From Candidatus Acidiferrales bacterium (lineage in GTDB: Bacteria; Acidobacteriota; Terriglobia; Acidiferrales; UBA7541): 35,036 bases of DNA. Shown here in pieces: positions 24,235 through 33,031 of this stretch; position 1 is the stretch's first letter; each line of letters starts with the position of its first letter. Below the pieces are notes generated by a model. It had not been told where the DNA came from. It saw only the letters and a program-made list of their open reading frames with translations, and ran no database searches. Position numbers and translations under genes: made by a program. The DNA lies in contig JASHRN010000162.1 in NCBI GenBank assembly GCA_030037335.1, positions 1 through 35,036 on the forward strand, written 5' to 3'.

Positions 24235-25410
24235 TTACCGAGTTGATGGAATCAAGCGGCGGCACATCGCAGGATCCGCGGCCATATCAATTGCAGTCCA
24301 GGCCATCGCAAGCGCGCCATCCACGACGGCTTTGTCAGCTTCCTCTGTAACGCAATGCGCGGTGAACTCAGGCTGGTGATTCGCAGCGGGAAGCGAATTG
24401 ATTCCGATCATGGGGTGAATGGACGGGATGGCATAGGAGATATTCCCCATGTCTGTGGAAGCAGCAAGTCGGGACATGATAGGGCCGAGTTCCGGAAATT
24501 TCCGGCCGATTACCTCGGCGTTGCGTTTGTAGACTTGGCTGATCTCGTGATCGTAGCGAACATCCGCATAAGGTTTGTCGCCGCCGCGGATTTCAAGTTT
24601 GCAGCCTGTTGCCAGCGCTCCAGCCTCAAAGCAGCGGTAGACTTTCGCGCGTACTTCTTCGAGTTCAGCAAGATTTTCTCCGCGCACGAGATAACGCGCT
24701 GATGTGTGTGCCGGAACGACGTTGGGCGCATCGCCCCCATGCGTGGTGATGCCGTGCACGCGATCCGTTTGGCGAAGGTGCTGGCGAAGAAGGCCAATCG
24801 ATGTTTGTGCGACGGTCAATGCGTCCGCGGCGTTGATACCCATTTCCGGAAACGCAGAAGCATGTGCTTCCTTGCCCGTATAGTGAACATCAAACATGGA
24901 AGCGGCGATGAGATGTGCTTCGAGGATTTCGACGGGGGCTGGATGAACCATCATTGCGGCGTGAACGCCAGAAAAAGCGCCGCGCTCGAGAAGAACAATT
25001 TTGCCGCTCGCATTACCCACCTCTTCCGCCGGAGTGCCAATCACGCTGACAGTCAATCCAACGTCATCGGCAACTCGCGCGGCCGCGATTCCCGCGCCAA
25101 CGGCCATAGCCGCGATCATGTTGTGACCACAGGCGTGGCCGATTTCCGGCAAGGAGTCATATTCGGCACAGATGGCGATGTGAAGAGGGCCGCTGCCAGC
25201 TTTAGCGACAAAAGCCGTCGGCAAATCACAGATGCCGCGGCTCACATTGAATCCTGCTTCGCTTAATTCCTCGGAAAGCCAAGCGCAGGCTTTCTCTTCC
25301 TCAAAACCCAATTCGGGATTGGCGTGCACGCGGTGGCTGAGAGCAAGGATTTTAGTCTGCGCGGAGCGAAGGCGTTCCTGCGCGGCTGATTTTGCGGTCG
25401 TTCCTTGCAT
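24235..25410 (-). CDS. M20-family amidohydrolase (PM20D2/AbgB-like)
   Basis: This is a cytoplasmic metal-dependent amidohydrolase or peptidase. The metal-ligand motif GHACGHNMIAAMAVGAGIAA (Cys94 and His96 as ligands) and VIGTPAEEVG (Glu129-130, about the catalytic Glu) define the M20D branch. The lid/dimerisation domain follows (FDVHYTGKEAHASAFPEMG), and NHQPEF near the C-terminus supplies a late His. Sequence style is closest to aminoacylase-like proteins of the PM20D2/AbgB type, which cleave aminoacyl or p-aminobenzoyl-glutamate conjugates. Length is 391 aa. It follows the Rieske oxygenase by only 12 bases, so both are probably one operon. The substrate is unknown. Confidence 0.86.
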   Translation of the reverse strand: MQGTTAKSAAQERLRSAQTKILALSHRVHANPELGFEEEKACAWLSEELSEAGFNVSRGICDLPTAFVAKAGSGPLHIAICAEYDSLPEIGHACGHNMIAAMAVGAGIAAARVADDVGLTVSVIGTPAEEVGNASGKIVLLERGAFSGVHAAMMVHPAPVEILEAHLIAASMFDVHYTGKEAHASAFPEMGINAADALTVAQTSIGLLRQHLRQTDRVHGITTHGGDAPNVVPAHTSARYLVRGENLAELEEVRAKVYRCFEAGALATGCKLEIRGGDKPYADVRYDHEISQVYKRNAEVIGRKFPELGPIMSRLAASTDMGNISYAIPSIHPMIGINSLPAANHQPEFTAHCVTEEADKAVVDGALAMAWTAIDMAADPAMCRRLIPSTR

Positions 25411-25422
25411 GTTATCTCCTAT

Positions 25423-26586
25423 TTAACCTGCGTGAGTCGCCTGCTCAAAGGTTTGCGCTTGACCTGACTCGTAGCGCTCCAACTCCGCAGCCAGATCGGC
25501 GTAGAGCAGGCGGTGAAAAAGATGTTCACCGGCTTCACGCCGTACAGATAATCGCCCCGCCTGGTACGCGCGCGAATGCAGGCCGCACTGCACAGCTTCG
25601 CAGATAGCAACGTCCTCTTCCTGGACGCGATGGCTTACGGAGACGCTCTGACGATTGTGCTCGTGAGCGGATTCGCTGACGTCACCAAAATAAAAATCGA
25701 AAATTACGCGACAGCTATCGATCGAAAGCGGTAAGACGAGATTCGTGTCCAGATAACCTTCGTACCAATTCAACATAAAGTTGGGGTATTGCCAAAAATA
25801 ATAGGCGCGGTCGCCGTGGCGGGTTGCGACAGCGTCCGTGTCCGCTCCGGGAGTTGTCGTTTTGACGGGACTCGATTGCAGCGAAAACCGGTCTGCATTT
25901 TCGATGGTGTAATTCGCATATTCAAGGACGCTGTTGAGTCCTTTGTGAAGATGCGGGACGTGATAGCCTCCGTCAAGATAGTTGTCTACGTAGACTTTCC
26001 AATTGCAGTTGAGGTCATACGTGCGGCGCTCGAAGAAGTGCAAAGAATTCAGCCGCAGTGGAGCGATACGTTCAACGAGGCTGGCAAGAAAATGGGGAAG
26101 CGATTCAAGTTGAGTGTTCAGATTTACAAATATGAAATTCTCCCAAGTTTCGACTCGGATGGGAACGAGCCCGTTCTTAGCGCGATCGAAGTCGCAGACG
26201 CCGTCAAAATCCGGCGTTCCTTTGAGCGCCCCATCGATACCGTAGGTCCAGCCGTGATAGGGACAGCGGAAATTGGCGGCTTGGCCGGAGGGTTCAGTGA
26301 CAACCGCTGCAGCGTGATGGCGGCAAACGTTATAGAAGGCGCGAAGCACGCCATCGGCACCGCGCGCGATGAGCAGAGGCTCGCCGAGAAGATCCGCGGT
26401 GAAGAATTCGCCGCAACGGAAGACTTGGTCGGCGCGCCCGACCACCTGCCAATTCCGATGGAAAATCGAGCGTTTTTCGAGCGTAGCAATGCGCTCGTCC
26501 GTGTACCAGAAGGCAGGAATTGTGTAAGCCTGCGCCAGCGGGGCATGAGCATTGTAGGCATGAACGATTTCTCTGAGAGATTCCAT
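25423..26586 (-). CDS. Rieske non-heme iron oxygenase, alpha subunit
   Basis: The protein hydroxylates or demethylates a small organic substrate using electrons from a reductase. The Rieske [2Fe-2S] ligands are Cys88/His90 (CRHH) and Cys108/His111 (CPYHGW). The mononuclear iron site is NWKVYVDNYLDGGYHVPHLH, with His209 and His214 spaced as in naphthalene dioxygenase. The DNYLDGGYHVPHLH style recalls choline-monooxygenase-type enzymes rather than classical ring dioxygenases (suggestion only). I use the ATG at 26586, preceded by AGGGAG, giving 387 aa; the frame is open to 26757 but that overlaps the HIT gene. No ferredoxin or reductase gene is adjacent. Confidence 0.87.
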   Translation of the reverse strand: MESLREIVHAYNAHAPLAQAYTIPAFWYTDERIATLEKRSIFHRNWQVVGRADQVFRCGEFFTADLLGEPLLIARGADGVLRAFYNVCRHHAAAVVTEPSGQAANFRCPYHGWTYGIDGALKGTPDFDGVCDFDRAKNGLVPIRVETWENFIFVNLNTQLESLPHFLASLVERIAPLRLNSLHFFERRTYDLNCNWKVYVDNYLDGGYHVPHLHKGLNSVLEYANYTIENADRFSLQSSPVKTTTPGADTDAVATRHGDRAYYFWQYPNFMLNWYEGYLDTNLVLPLSIDSCRVIFDFYFGDVSESAHEHNRQSVSVSHRVQEEDVAICEAVQCGLHSRAYQAGRLSVRREAGEHLFHRLLYADLAAELERYESGQAQTFEQATHAG

Positions 26587-26708
26587 TCTCTGCTCCCTGA
26601 CCCTTTGAAGGGATTTTTGCAGCATAATTATGTCCCCAATTCGCAAAGTTGGGAAGACTCTGGTAATTTCTGTCCGCAGACTGTGTGGCCATTTTTCTAG
26701 CGTGTAAT

Positions 26709-27203
26709 ATGAGCCAAGGTGCGAGAGTGGTGCGGAAACATTCCCGTGAGAATACAATCAAGGAGGAATGCCTGTTCTGTGCGATTCAAGGAGATAATAC
26801 AAGCTGTTTCCGCGTGTTCAAAAACGATGATGTTTTTGTATTTCTTGATCATCGGCCGCTGTTTCCGGGCCACTGTCTGCTGATCACAAAAGCTCACATC
26901 GCAACTCTTGCTGAACTGCCGCTGCCATTGCTGCACGGAATTGCTGAAAACATGCGGATGATTGCGATAGCAGTTCAGAGAGCAATGAAAGCGGAAGGAA
27001 CGTTTATCGCGATCAATAACATTGTGAGCCAGAGCGTGCCGCATTTTCATGTGCATATCGTTCCACGGAGGAAAGGAGACGGACTGCGAGGATTTTTTTG
27101 GCCGCGGATGAAGTATAAAAGCGATGAAGAAGCCGCGGCCATTGCGGATTTGATTCGAAAAGAAATTGCTCGGACGCAATCTGGTTGGGAGGGTGTTCAG
27201 TGA
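26709..27203 (+). CDS. HIT-family hydrolase
   Basis: This histidine-triad protein would hydrolyse or transfer nucleotidyl groups (AMP-lysine, AppppA or similar). The catalytic HxHxH is in SVPHFHVHIVPRRKG (about residues 124-138), and an N-terminal CLFC, often zinc-binding in this branch, precedes the fold. FLDHRPLFPGHCLLITKAH is also a HIT hallmark. The ATG at 26709 is the simplest start (164 aa); no clear Shine-Dalgarno is present. An AGGAGG at 26761 points to an out-of-frame ATG and is not used. The stop overlaps the dacB stop region by 7 bases in convergent orientation. Confidence 0.9.
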   Translation: MSQGARVVRKHSRENTIKEECLFCAIQGDNTSCFRVFKNDDVFVFLDHRPLFPGHCLLITKAHIATLAELPLPLLHGIAENMRMIAIAVQRAMKAEGTFIAINNIVSQSVPHFHVHIVPRRKGDGLRGFFWPRMKYKSDEEAAAIADLIRKEIARTQSGWEGVQ

Positions 27204-28846
27204 AAATCGTGTGAGATGGTCTCGGCTTTTGTGATTTTCAGCGAATAAATCGCTGATGCAATTTGACCCAAAGCCTCGCCGACGACTGTATCTGCAGCAT
27301 TCGGATCACTGAGAGAAAGCGGAACACGGTTGACATAGAGGGCGAATGCGAGATGCCGACCGTCCGCAGTGATCATGTATCCTGCCAAGCCCTTTCCGGT
27401 GAGCATCAGGTCTTTATTCAACGCGTCATATGCGCCGAAAGTGCCGGTCTTGGCCATCACGTGGCCTGCTGCCGGCGAGTTCACTTCAATTCTCCACAGT
27501 GTTCCATCACGGCCAAGAACCGGCAGTGCTTTTTCGAACAGTGAAAAATCTTTTTGCCGCGACATGAATGCAAGATAATGCGCCACAAAATCCGGCGTGA
27601 AAAATGCGGATTGTGCACCGCCTGCACCATCGGCTTGAGAAGCGCCGCTCAAATCGAGGCCGGCTTTGGCCAGGAAATCATGCTCGAGATTGAACCCCGC
27701 CTGGTCGATGTCTTTTGCGGCATGACCAAGCACCGCACCGAGGATGTAAGGAGTCATCGAAGCGTGCAAATTCTGGCTGACTTTGAGAGTCACTTTGACT
27801 TCTTCCGAAAATGGCAGCGACACATGTTCGGCGGCGATGTTTTCGGCTGTATAGAAGGCGGACAGAGCCTTGAAATCGGCGGGCGCGTTGGGATCTGGGA
27901 TGTTTGCAGCCACGCCATCTTGACGCAGTGCCTCGATAAACGTGACCTGGGCAAAACGGCTTGGTTGCGGGACCGCGTATTTGTACAAAATCGGCGGTTC
28001 GCCGAGAGGGAACGTTCCGGTCAATGTCACATAATGGGAACCATCCGCGTTCACGGTATCCGTGGTACCCACATTGACATCCGGCTTGGATCCCGTCGGG
28101 CCTGTAGTGATCTGATTGTCGAAGGTTACGTAAGAGGTGAATGGGGAAATGTTTATTTTGACTGGAGCGCCTTGAGCGTCGCCTGCGGAGACTGTCAAAT
28201 CAATGATGTTATCATTCACGCAGATTGGAGAGATGACGACATCGGTTCCCAGTTCACGATCTCCTTCAGGAAAGAGCGTTGCATCCACCAGAATGCGGCC
28301 GATGACCCTTTTAATTCCATGGGAAGCAACCTGCGAGGCGAGCTGCCGGATGACAAACAGCGGATCGCCGGGGACGGCCTTCGTATCAGGGCTCCCATCG
28401 TAAGCGTGGTCTTCGTTTTCAAACGCCAGCGTCCTGTCTGGCCGAATGCGTCCGGAGAGATCTGGATCTCCGCTCGCAACAAGAATGAGATCTCCGTTTA
28501 GGGTTCCGTCGGAATCGATTGGGCCTGTCCGATAGACTTTGGTGTGAAACCGATAATCCGCTCCGAGCAATTCCAGTGCGGTTCCTTCAGTAAAAAGCTT
28601 TGTAGTCGATGCAGGAGTGAAAAATTGCTGTGCGTTCAGCGCATAAACAACCTTGTTTTGATCCAGCGAATAGACTTCGATACCAAAACTCGAATGACGG
28701 AACTCAGGCCGGCTTGTGATCTGGCTGATTTTGGCGTCAAGAGAATCGCCCTGAGCGGCTGTAATCGACGGACACGCAAAGAACGCGAGGAGAGCAAAAA
28801 TCCAGATCACGCACTGCACAACGCTTCGGTTACTTCTTCTCATCAC
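27197..28846 (-). CDS. dacB: D-alanyl-D-alanine carboxypeptidase/endopeptidase, PBP4 type
   Basis: This periplasmic low-molecular-mass PBP (peptidase S13) trims pentapeptides or cuts cross-links in peptidoglycan. A Sec signal peptide (about residues 1-31) ends near SITAAQ. The catalytic motifs are SxxK at Ser80-Lys83 (PASTTKLF), SxN as SQN at 357-359, and KTG at 466-468 (MAKTGTFGAYDALN). The large insertion between SxxK and SxN is typical of S13. The SxN is SQN rather than the common SDN, and the DGSGLSR element is replaced by DGAGG. Length is 549 aa. It is 55 bases downstream of the beta-lactamase/VanX fusion on the same strand. Confidence 0.92.
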   Translation of the reverse strand: MMRRSNRSVVQCVIWIFALLAFFACPSITAAQGDSLDAKISQITSRPEFRHSSFGIEVYSLDQNKVVYALNAQQFFTPASTTKLFTEGTALELLGADYRFHTKVYRTGPIDSDGTLNGDLILVASGDPDLSGRIRPDRTLAFENEDHAYDGSPDTKAVPGDPLFVIRQLASQVASHGIKRVIGRILVDATLFPEGDRELGTDVVISPICVNDNIIDLTVSAGDAQGAPVKINISPFTSYVTFDNQITTGPTGSKPDVNVGTTDTVNADGSHYVTLTGTFPLGEPPILYKYAVPQPSRFAQVTFIEALRQDGVAANIPDPNAPADFKALSAFYTAENIAAEHVSLPFSEEVKVTLKVSQNLHASMTPYILGAVLGHAAKDIDQAGFNLEHDFLAKAGLDLSGASQADGAGGAQSAFFTPDFVAHYLAFMSRQKDFSLFEKALPVLGRDGTLWRIEVNSPAAGHVMAKTGTFGAYDALNKDLMLTGKGLAGYMITADGRHLAFALYVNRVPLSLSDPNAADTVVGEALGQIASAIYSLKITKAETISHDFH

Positions 28847-28901
28847 GGGTAAGCCGCCTCTCTTTGAAGCGTGGAGCTCACTGCCGTGGAATCAGCAGTC
28901 T

Positions 28902-31340
28902 TCATGCGAATGCCGCTGGGCTGCGAGTTTTCGACATGCGCAGATTTCTTGTGCGCCGAGGCTTTCTGCAACTGTTCAACGTGATGTTCAAAATCGGATA
29001 GTGCCGCCAGTCTTTGTAATCGAAGTGCCACCATTCAAATTCGTAGACCGTAAAGCCCTCTGATTCCATGGCGTGCCGCAAAATGTCGCGATGCCAGTGT
29101 TCGATGGATGTTCCGCCCGGATAAAATGGGTAGGAACGCTCAGACATTTCGTCATATACACCGGTCATTGAGACGGGCTTGCCGGTTTTCAAATCGTAAA
29201 GAGACATATCCACTGCACAGCCGCGATTGTGACGCGATCCATCCTTTGGGTCTGCCACGAAAATCTTTTTGTCGTCCGGTGTCGCATCCCAGAAGATTTT
29301 CGTGACATACCAAGGGCGATAGGCGTCATGGATTAGCAATCCATAGCCCAGCGCTTTCAGTTTGCGGTCGGCGCGAAGCAGTGCTTCCGCTGCAGGACGC
29401 TGCAAGTAGGCTTTTGCCTCCGAGTAAACTGGCTCGCCTAGAAAATCGTTAGTGCTCGCATACCGGATATCGAAGTGAATGGATGGGTCCAGGGTGGAGA
29501 GGTCGACTAAGTCCGGCTGACGAAAATCTCCTGATTCATGAGGGGGTTGGGCGGCGAGCGCTTCTTTGCGAAGCTCGTCGAGCGATTTTTGCGGATGCAC
29601 GTGAAACACTCCGCCGGCGATGGGGCCAAGCGGCCTGCGCTTAAAGATCACGCCACTGACCTGTACTTGCGTCGCATTTCCATTGGCATCGCGCGTAAAG
29701 ATGGCGCGTTCGCCGTCATAAAGACCGCTAGGGGGGAAATCAAATACACTCGTCGAAGATTCATGCAGCGGGGCGTACTCGAACCACTCAATAAGCGCAG
29801 TCAGTTCGCCATCGCGCTCGAAGATGTAGAGCGTGTCGTAATCCCAGCCATATTCTCCAATAAGCCCTTTCCAATGCTGCGGGATTGGCGCGGGGACATC
29901 TTGTTTGACGCGGAGGAGAACTTTGTCTCCGATGCGAATGCCGTCAGTGACGGGCATGGTTCTTAATCCATAGGCCAGTCGGCCATCGGCGATGAGCGAA
30001 TCTCCTGCTTGACGAAGACGGAGTTGAAAGCCATCTCCAACAGGACGGAGATAAAGTTGATCTTCCTGTCCAACTATATCCACCGCTGAATCCCCCTGGC
30101 CATAGCGGCCCTCGAGTTGGTGTATGCGTTCGAGCGGAATCGGCGACGTTTCCTCAATCTTTGGCAGAGAGCCTCCTTCTTTAGCAGCGAGCATGAGACG
30201 GAGGGCAACTTCGGCAACATGATTTGTCACCGCGTTCGCACCGTCCATGGTGGTAACGGTGACCACGCCTAATTTGTCGTCCGGCAATCCCGAAAGCTGC
30301 GTCGCGAAACCATAGATTGCGCCGGCGTGTTCGACCTCACGATGCCCGTCGAGAGTGGTCAGATGAAAGCCGAGGCCGTACGGTGAACTTTGTCCCGGCT
30401 TCGCGAATTGTGGCGTCCACATTTCCTCGAGCGTTTCGCTTTTAACTACTTGGCCATTTGTGCCGCGGCCGCCATTGAAAAGCACACTCAGAAACTTGCC
30501 AAGATCAACCACTGTGGAATACATGCAGCCTGCTGGAGCCATTCCGAGCTGAAATGTCGGGGCGAGAAACAGCTTTCCGTCGTACGACCACATGTAAGCC
30601 TTCGCCAGATGCGCGATGAGCTTCGGCTCGGGCTCGAAGGCGCTATCCTGCAGATCCATGGGCTGCAGCACGGCCTGCTTCAGGTATTGCGCGAAAGGCT
30701 CTCTGCTATGCTTTTCGAGAACGTAGCCAACCACCGCGACGCCGGCGTTCGAATACTTTGTATGCGTCTCGGGCGGATAGATGAGCGTAGTTTCATTCAG
30801 ACTGTGCACCATCGCTGCGAGAGAAAGATTCGACGGATCGAAATAGTTTCCGACCGGCGGCTCGCGAAGTAATCCAGCGCGATGAGACATCAGTTGGCGC
30901 AGCGTAATTGGTGTGTGAAATGGGTTTCGCGGGTGAAAATCGTGCAGATAGGTCTGAATCGGAGCATCTAAGTCGAGCTGGCCGCGCTCAACCAGTTGCA
31001 TGACTCCTATATCGGTAAAGAGCTTCGAGACGGACCCGATGCGATAGACAGTGTTCGCGGTGGCGGGAACCTTGTTGTCCGGATCGGCGTAGCCGAATCC
31101 TTGTGCCCAGACGACATGCTGATTGTCGACGAGAGCAATCGAGAATGCGGGTAGCTTTTTATCTTGCATCTCGTCTTGAATGAATTTCGAGAGCGTATCT
31201 GCGATGGGTGCGTAGGAGCCTTGAGCGGCAACGTTCTGAGCCGGAGCTTTTGTTGCCGAAACGGAATCGATAATCAAACCGCCCAACAGAATCAGCAATG
31301 TTGCTGGTACTACGCTTCGGAACAATCTCGATGTTCGCAT
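28902..31340 (-). CDS. Exported fusion: serine beta-lactamase/PBP-like domain plus VanX-type D-Ala-D-Ala dipeptidase
   Basis: An unusual 812-residue exported protein. After a signal peptide (about 1-35) comes a class C beta-lactamase/esterase-fold domain (about 45-390), with SxxK at Ser103-Lys106, YSN at 196-198 and HAG at 338-340 in the KTG place. A beta-rich spacer (about 400-575) resembles the C-terminal barrels of serine-hydrolase PBPs. The C-terminal part (about 605-785) is a VanX/DdpX (M15D) dipeptidase with all key residues: Arg675, zinc ligands His704 and Asp711 (SRHNRGCAVD), catalytic Glu769 and ligand His772 (EWWH). VanX itself is cytoplasmic, so an exported copy is notable. It probably handles D-Ala-D-Ala or muropeptide ends in the periplasm (inference). 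A perfect -35 TTGACA lies upstream. Confidence 0.9.
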   Translation of the reverse strand: MRTSRLFRSVVPATLLILLGGLIIDSVSATKAPAQNVAAQGSYAPIADTLSKFIQDEMQDKKLPAFSIALVDNQHVVWAQGFGYADPDNKVPATANTVYRIGSVSKLFTDIGVMQLVERGQLDLDAPIQTYLHDFHPRNPFHTPITLRQLMSHRAGLLREPPVGNYFDPSNLSLAAMVHSLNETTLIYPPETHTKYSNAGVAVVGYVLEKHSREPFAQYLKQAVLQPMDLQDSAFEPEPKLIAHLAKAYMWSYDGKLFLAPTFQLGMAPAGCMYSTVVDLGKFLSVLFNGGRGTNGQVVKSETLEEMWTPQFAKPGQSSPYGLGFHLTTLDGHREVEHAGAIYGFATQLSGLPDDKLGVVTVTTMDGANAVTNHVAEVALRLMLAAKEGGSLPKIEETSPIPLERIHQLEGRYGQGDSAVDIVGQEDQLYLRPVGDGFQLRLRQAGDSLIADGRLAYGLRTMPVTDGIRIGDKVLLRVKQDVPAPIPQHWKGLIGEYGWDYDTLYIFERDGELTALIEWFEYAPLHESSTSVFDFPPSGLYDGERAIFTRDANGNATQVQVSGVIFKRRPLGPIAGGVFHVHPQKSLDELRKEALAAQPPHESGDFRQPDLVDLSTLDPSIHFDIRYASTNDFLGEPVYSEAKAYLQRPAAEALLRADRKLKALGYGLLIHDAYRPWYVTKIFWDATPDDKKIFVADPKDGSRHNRGCAVDMSLYDLKTGKPVSMTGVYDEMSERSYPFYPGGTSIEHWHRDILRHAMESEGFTVYEFEWWHFDYKDWRHYPILNITLNSCRKPRRTRNLRMSKTRSPAAFA

Positions 31341-31369
31341 GGTCCTGTGTCGAGGGTTTGAAAGCTCGC

Positions 31370-31399
31370 ACTGTAGTGAGGACGTCCAGATGATGTCAA
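31370..31399 (-). promoter_or_regulatory. Candidate sigma70 promoter of the beta-lactamase/VanX fusion
   Basis: On the minus strand a perfect -35 TTGACA (31399-31394) and a -10 TACAGT (31375-31370) are separated by 18 bases. The start of transcription would be near 31363, giving about 23 leader bases before the ATG at 31340. An AGGACC precedes that ATG. Confidence 0.55.
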
Positions 31400-31482
31400 G
31401 GGCATTTGGAAGGTGTTCAGGTTTCGGCGGCCAAACGAAACATTTGGTTCATCAACAAGGGTGGGCAACTGTCGATAAATGA

Positions 31483-32859
31483 CTATTCTGGCGCGGTCTT
31501 GGGAGCGGCATTCGCGCGCTTGGATTTGAGGCGCGTGACAAATAGGGCATAGAGTGGAAGTCCGCTCAGGACCAATACCGCGCCAAACAGGGCATGAACA
31601 GGAGAAGATAAAACGGCGCTCACAATTATTCCGAGCGCCGCAATCGTGAACAGCGCGGGCAACCAGGGATAACCCGGCACTCGAAATGGCCGGTCAAGCT
31701 CGGGTCGGCGAACCCTCAGCACGATAACTCCTGCAACCGCCAGTCCGTAGAAAATCCATCCCACGAAGACGACGTAAGTGAACAGTTCTTGGAAAGAGCC
31801 GAGCAACGTCAAACCGGCCGCCCACAAACCTTGGACGATGATTGCGAACATTGGGGCGCGAAACCGCGCGCTGATTTTGCCGAAGATTGGGAAGAACAGA
31901 CCCTCTTCGGCCATCGCGTAATACACGCGCGGGCCAGACAAGATCATTCCGTTCGTCGCACCGACAATCGATACAAGAATCAGCAGCGAAATGAAAGCAG
32001 TTGCGGCCGTATTCCCTGTTGCAAGTTGAATTGCGGCTGCGGCCACGCGTTGAGTGTGCGCTACTTGCGTATTTGTGAGCACAGAATAGTACGCCACGTT
32101 TGCGAGCAGGTAAGTCGCGGCAACAATCAAAGTGCCGTAAAAGAGACCTCGCGGCAGATCACGCTGCGAATGCTTGATCTCGCCCGTCATAAAAGACAAC
32201 ACATGCCAGCCTTCATAGGCCCACAATACCGCGATGAGTGCGATTCCGAATGACCTCGGCGCGAAGCTGAAACCATTTGGTGGCCAAACGCTCGACTTCA
32301 GCGAATGAAGATGGCCACCATAGAAAAGCAACCCCAGCATGACTGCCAACCCGAGATATTTCGCGATCGTCAGCAGGTTGTGTACGTTCTTTCCAGACCT
32401 GAGTCCCAAACAATTGACGCCAGTCAGCACTAAAACGCAAAGGACGCCGACCATTTTCTGTTGAGCTCCGGTCAGCGGAACGATTTGCGCCACGTAGATG
32501 CGAAACGCTACAGCAAGGGTTGCGATGCTTCCAGAATGAATTAACGCAAGAAGCGCCCAACCATACAAAAATCCAACGCTTTTGCCGTAGGCCTGCCGGA
32601 GGTAGACGTAGATGCCGCCTGCCTTCGGAAAAGCTGCGCCAAGCTCTCCCAGCGCCAGCGCACCGAAGAGACTGAGTAATCCTCCGGTGATCCAAACAAG
32701 AATTACGGCCGAAAATGACCTGAGCTGGCCGGCGATGTTTCCGGGGACAAGAAAAATTCCAGAGCCAATAATCGTTCCGGCCACGATGGCAATCGCATCG
32801 CGGAGCCGTAGCTCGCGAAGGAGTCCTGACGCGCCCGCTCGATCTTCAGTCGGTGACAT
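31483..32859 (-). CDS. APC-superfamily amino-acid permease
   Basis: This integral membrane transporter has about 12 predicted helices over 458 residues. The first helix has the substrate/ion-binding motif IVAGTIIGSGIFLVPG (about 25-40) of the APC fold. LGELGAAFPKAGGIYVYLRQAYGK (about 71-94) is the conserved segment after helix 2 in LAT/SteT-like exchangers, and FRVPGYPWLPALF near helix 11 is another landmark. The specific amino acid cannot be read from sequence; related proteins include the serine/threonine exchanger SteT. It lies upstream of the fusion gene on the same strand, separated by 142 bases with an own promoter for the fusion. Confidence 0.88.
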   Translation of the reverse strand: MSPTEDRAGASGLLRELRLRDAIAIVAGTIIGSGIFLVPGNIAGQLRSFSAVILVWITGGLLSLFGALALGELGAAFPKAGGIYVYLRQAYGKSVGFLYGWALLALIHSGSIATLAVAFRIYVAQIVPLTGAQQKMVGVLCVLVLTGVNCLGLRSGKNVHNLLTIAKYLGLAVMLGLLFYGGHLHSLKSSVWPPNGFSFAPRSFGIALIAVLWAYEGWHVLSFMTGEIKHSQRDLPRGLFYGTLIVAATYLLANVAYYSVLTNTQVAHTQRVAAAAIQLATGNTAATAFISLLILVSIVGATNGMILSGPRVYYAMAEEGLFFPIFGKISARFRAPMFAIIVQGLWAAGLTLLGSFQELFTYVVFVGWIFYGLAVAGVIVLRVRRPELDRPFRVPGYPWLPALFTIAALGIIVSAVLSSPVHALFGAVLVLSGLPLYALFVTRLKSKRANAAPKTAPE

Positions 32860-33031
32860 TCGCGATCACGTTGTAACTGGTTCGAATGCAATCCTCTTCC
32901 ACGCCGAAAGGGTTTGTGTATGATGCGTGTTCGCACAGAAAGCACATGGGAGCAATCGTTTGTACCGCATTGTAGCCGTGCGACACAGTTTCGCAACACA
33001 TTTTCGGAGACCCTATTCGCAGGAGGTTTGC
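32860..33031. other. Divergent intergenic region, permease / M23 gene
   Basis: This 172-base region must carry the two promoters. TATGAT near 32919 on the plus strand could be a -10 but lacks a good -35. A strong Shine-Dalgarno AGGAGG at 33021-33026 belongs to the M23 gene. I see no terminator or repeat. Confidence 0.3.

Noticed and set aside
25789-26700. Plus-strand frame of 303 codons opposite the Rieske oxygenase
   Set aside because: It mirrors the oxygenase codons; the oxygenase has all metal ligands, while this frame has no domain.
26761-26770. AGGAGG followed by ATG inside the HIT gene
   Set aside because: The ATG is only one base after the motif and out of frame with the CLFC and HxHxH motifs.
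27554-28501. Plus-strand frame of 315 codons opposite dacB
   Set aside because: Shadow of the PBP4 gene, whose catalytic motifs are in the other strand.
31421-31441. Inverted repeat CCAAA...TTTGG near the beta-lactamase/VanX gene as a terminator
   Set aside because: Only five base pairs and no T-tract on either strand.
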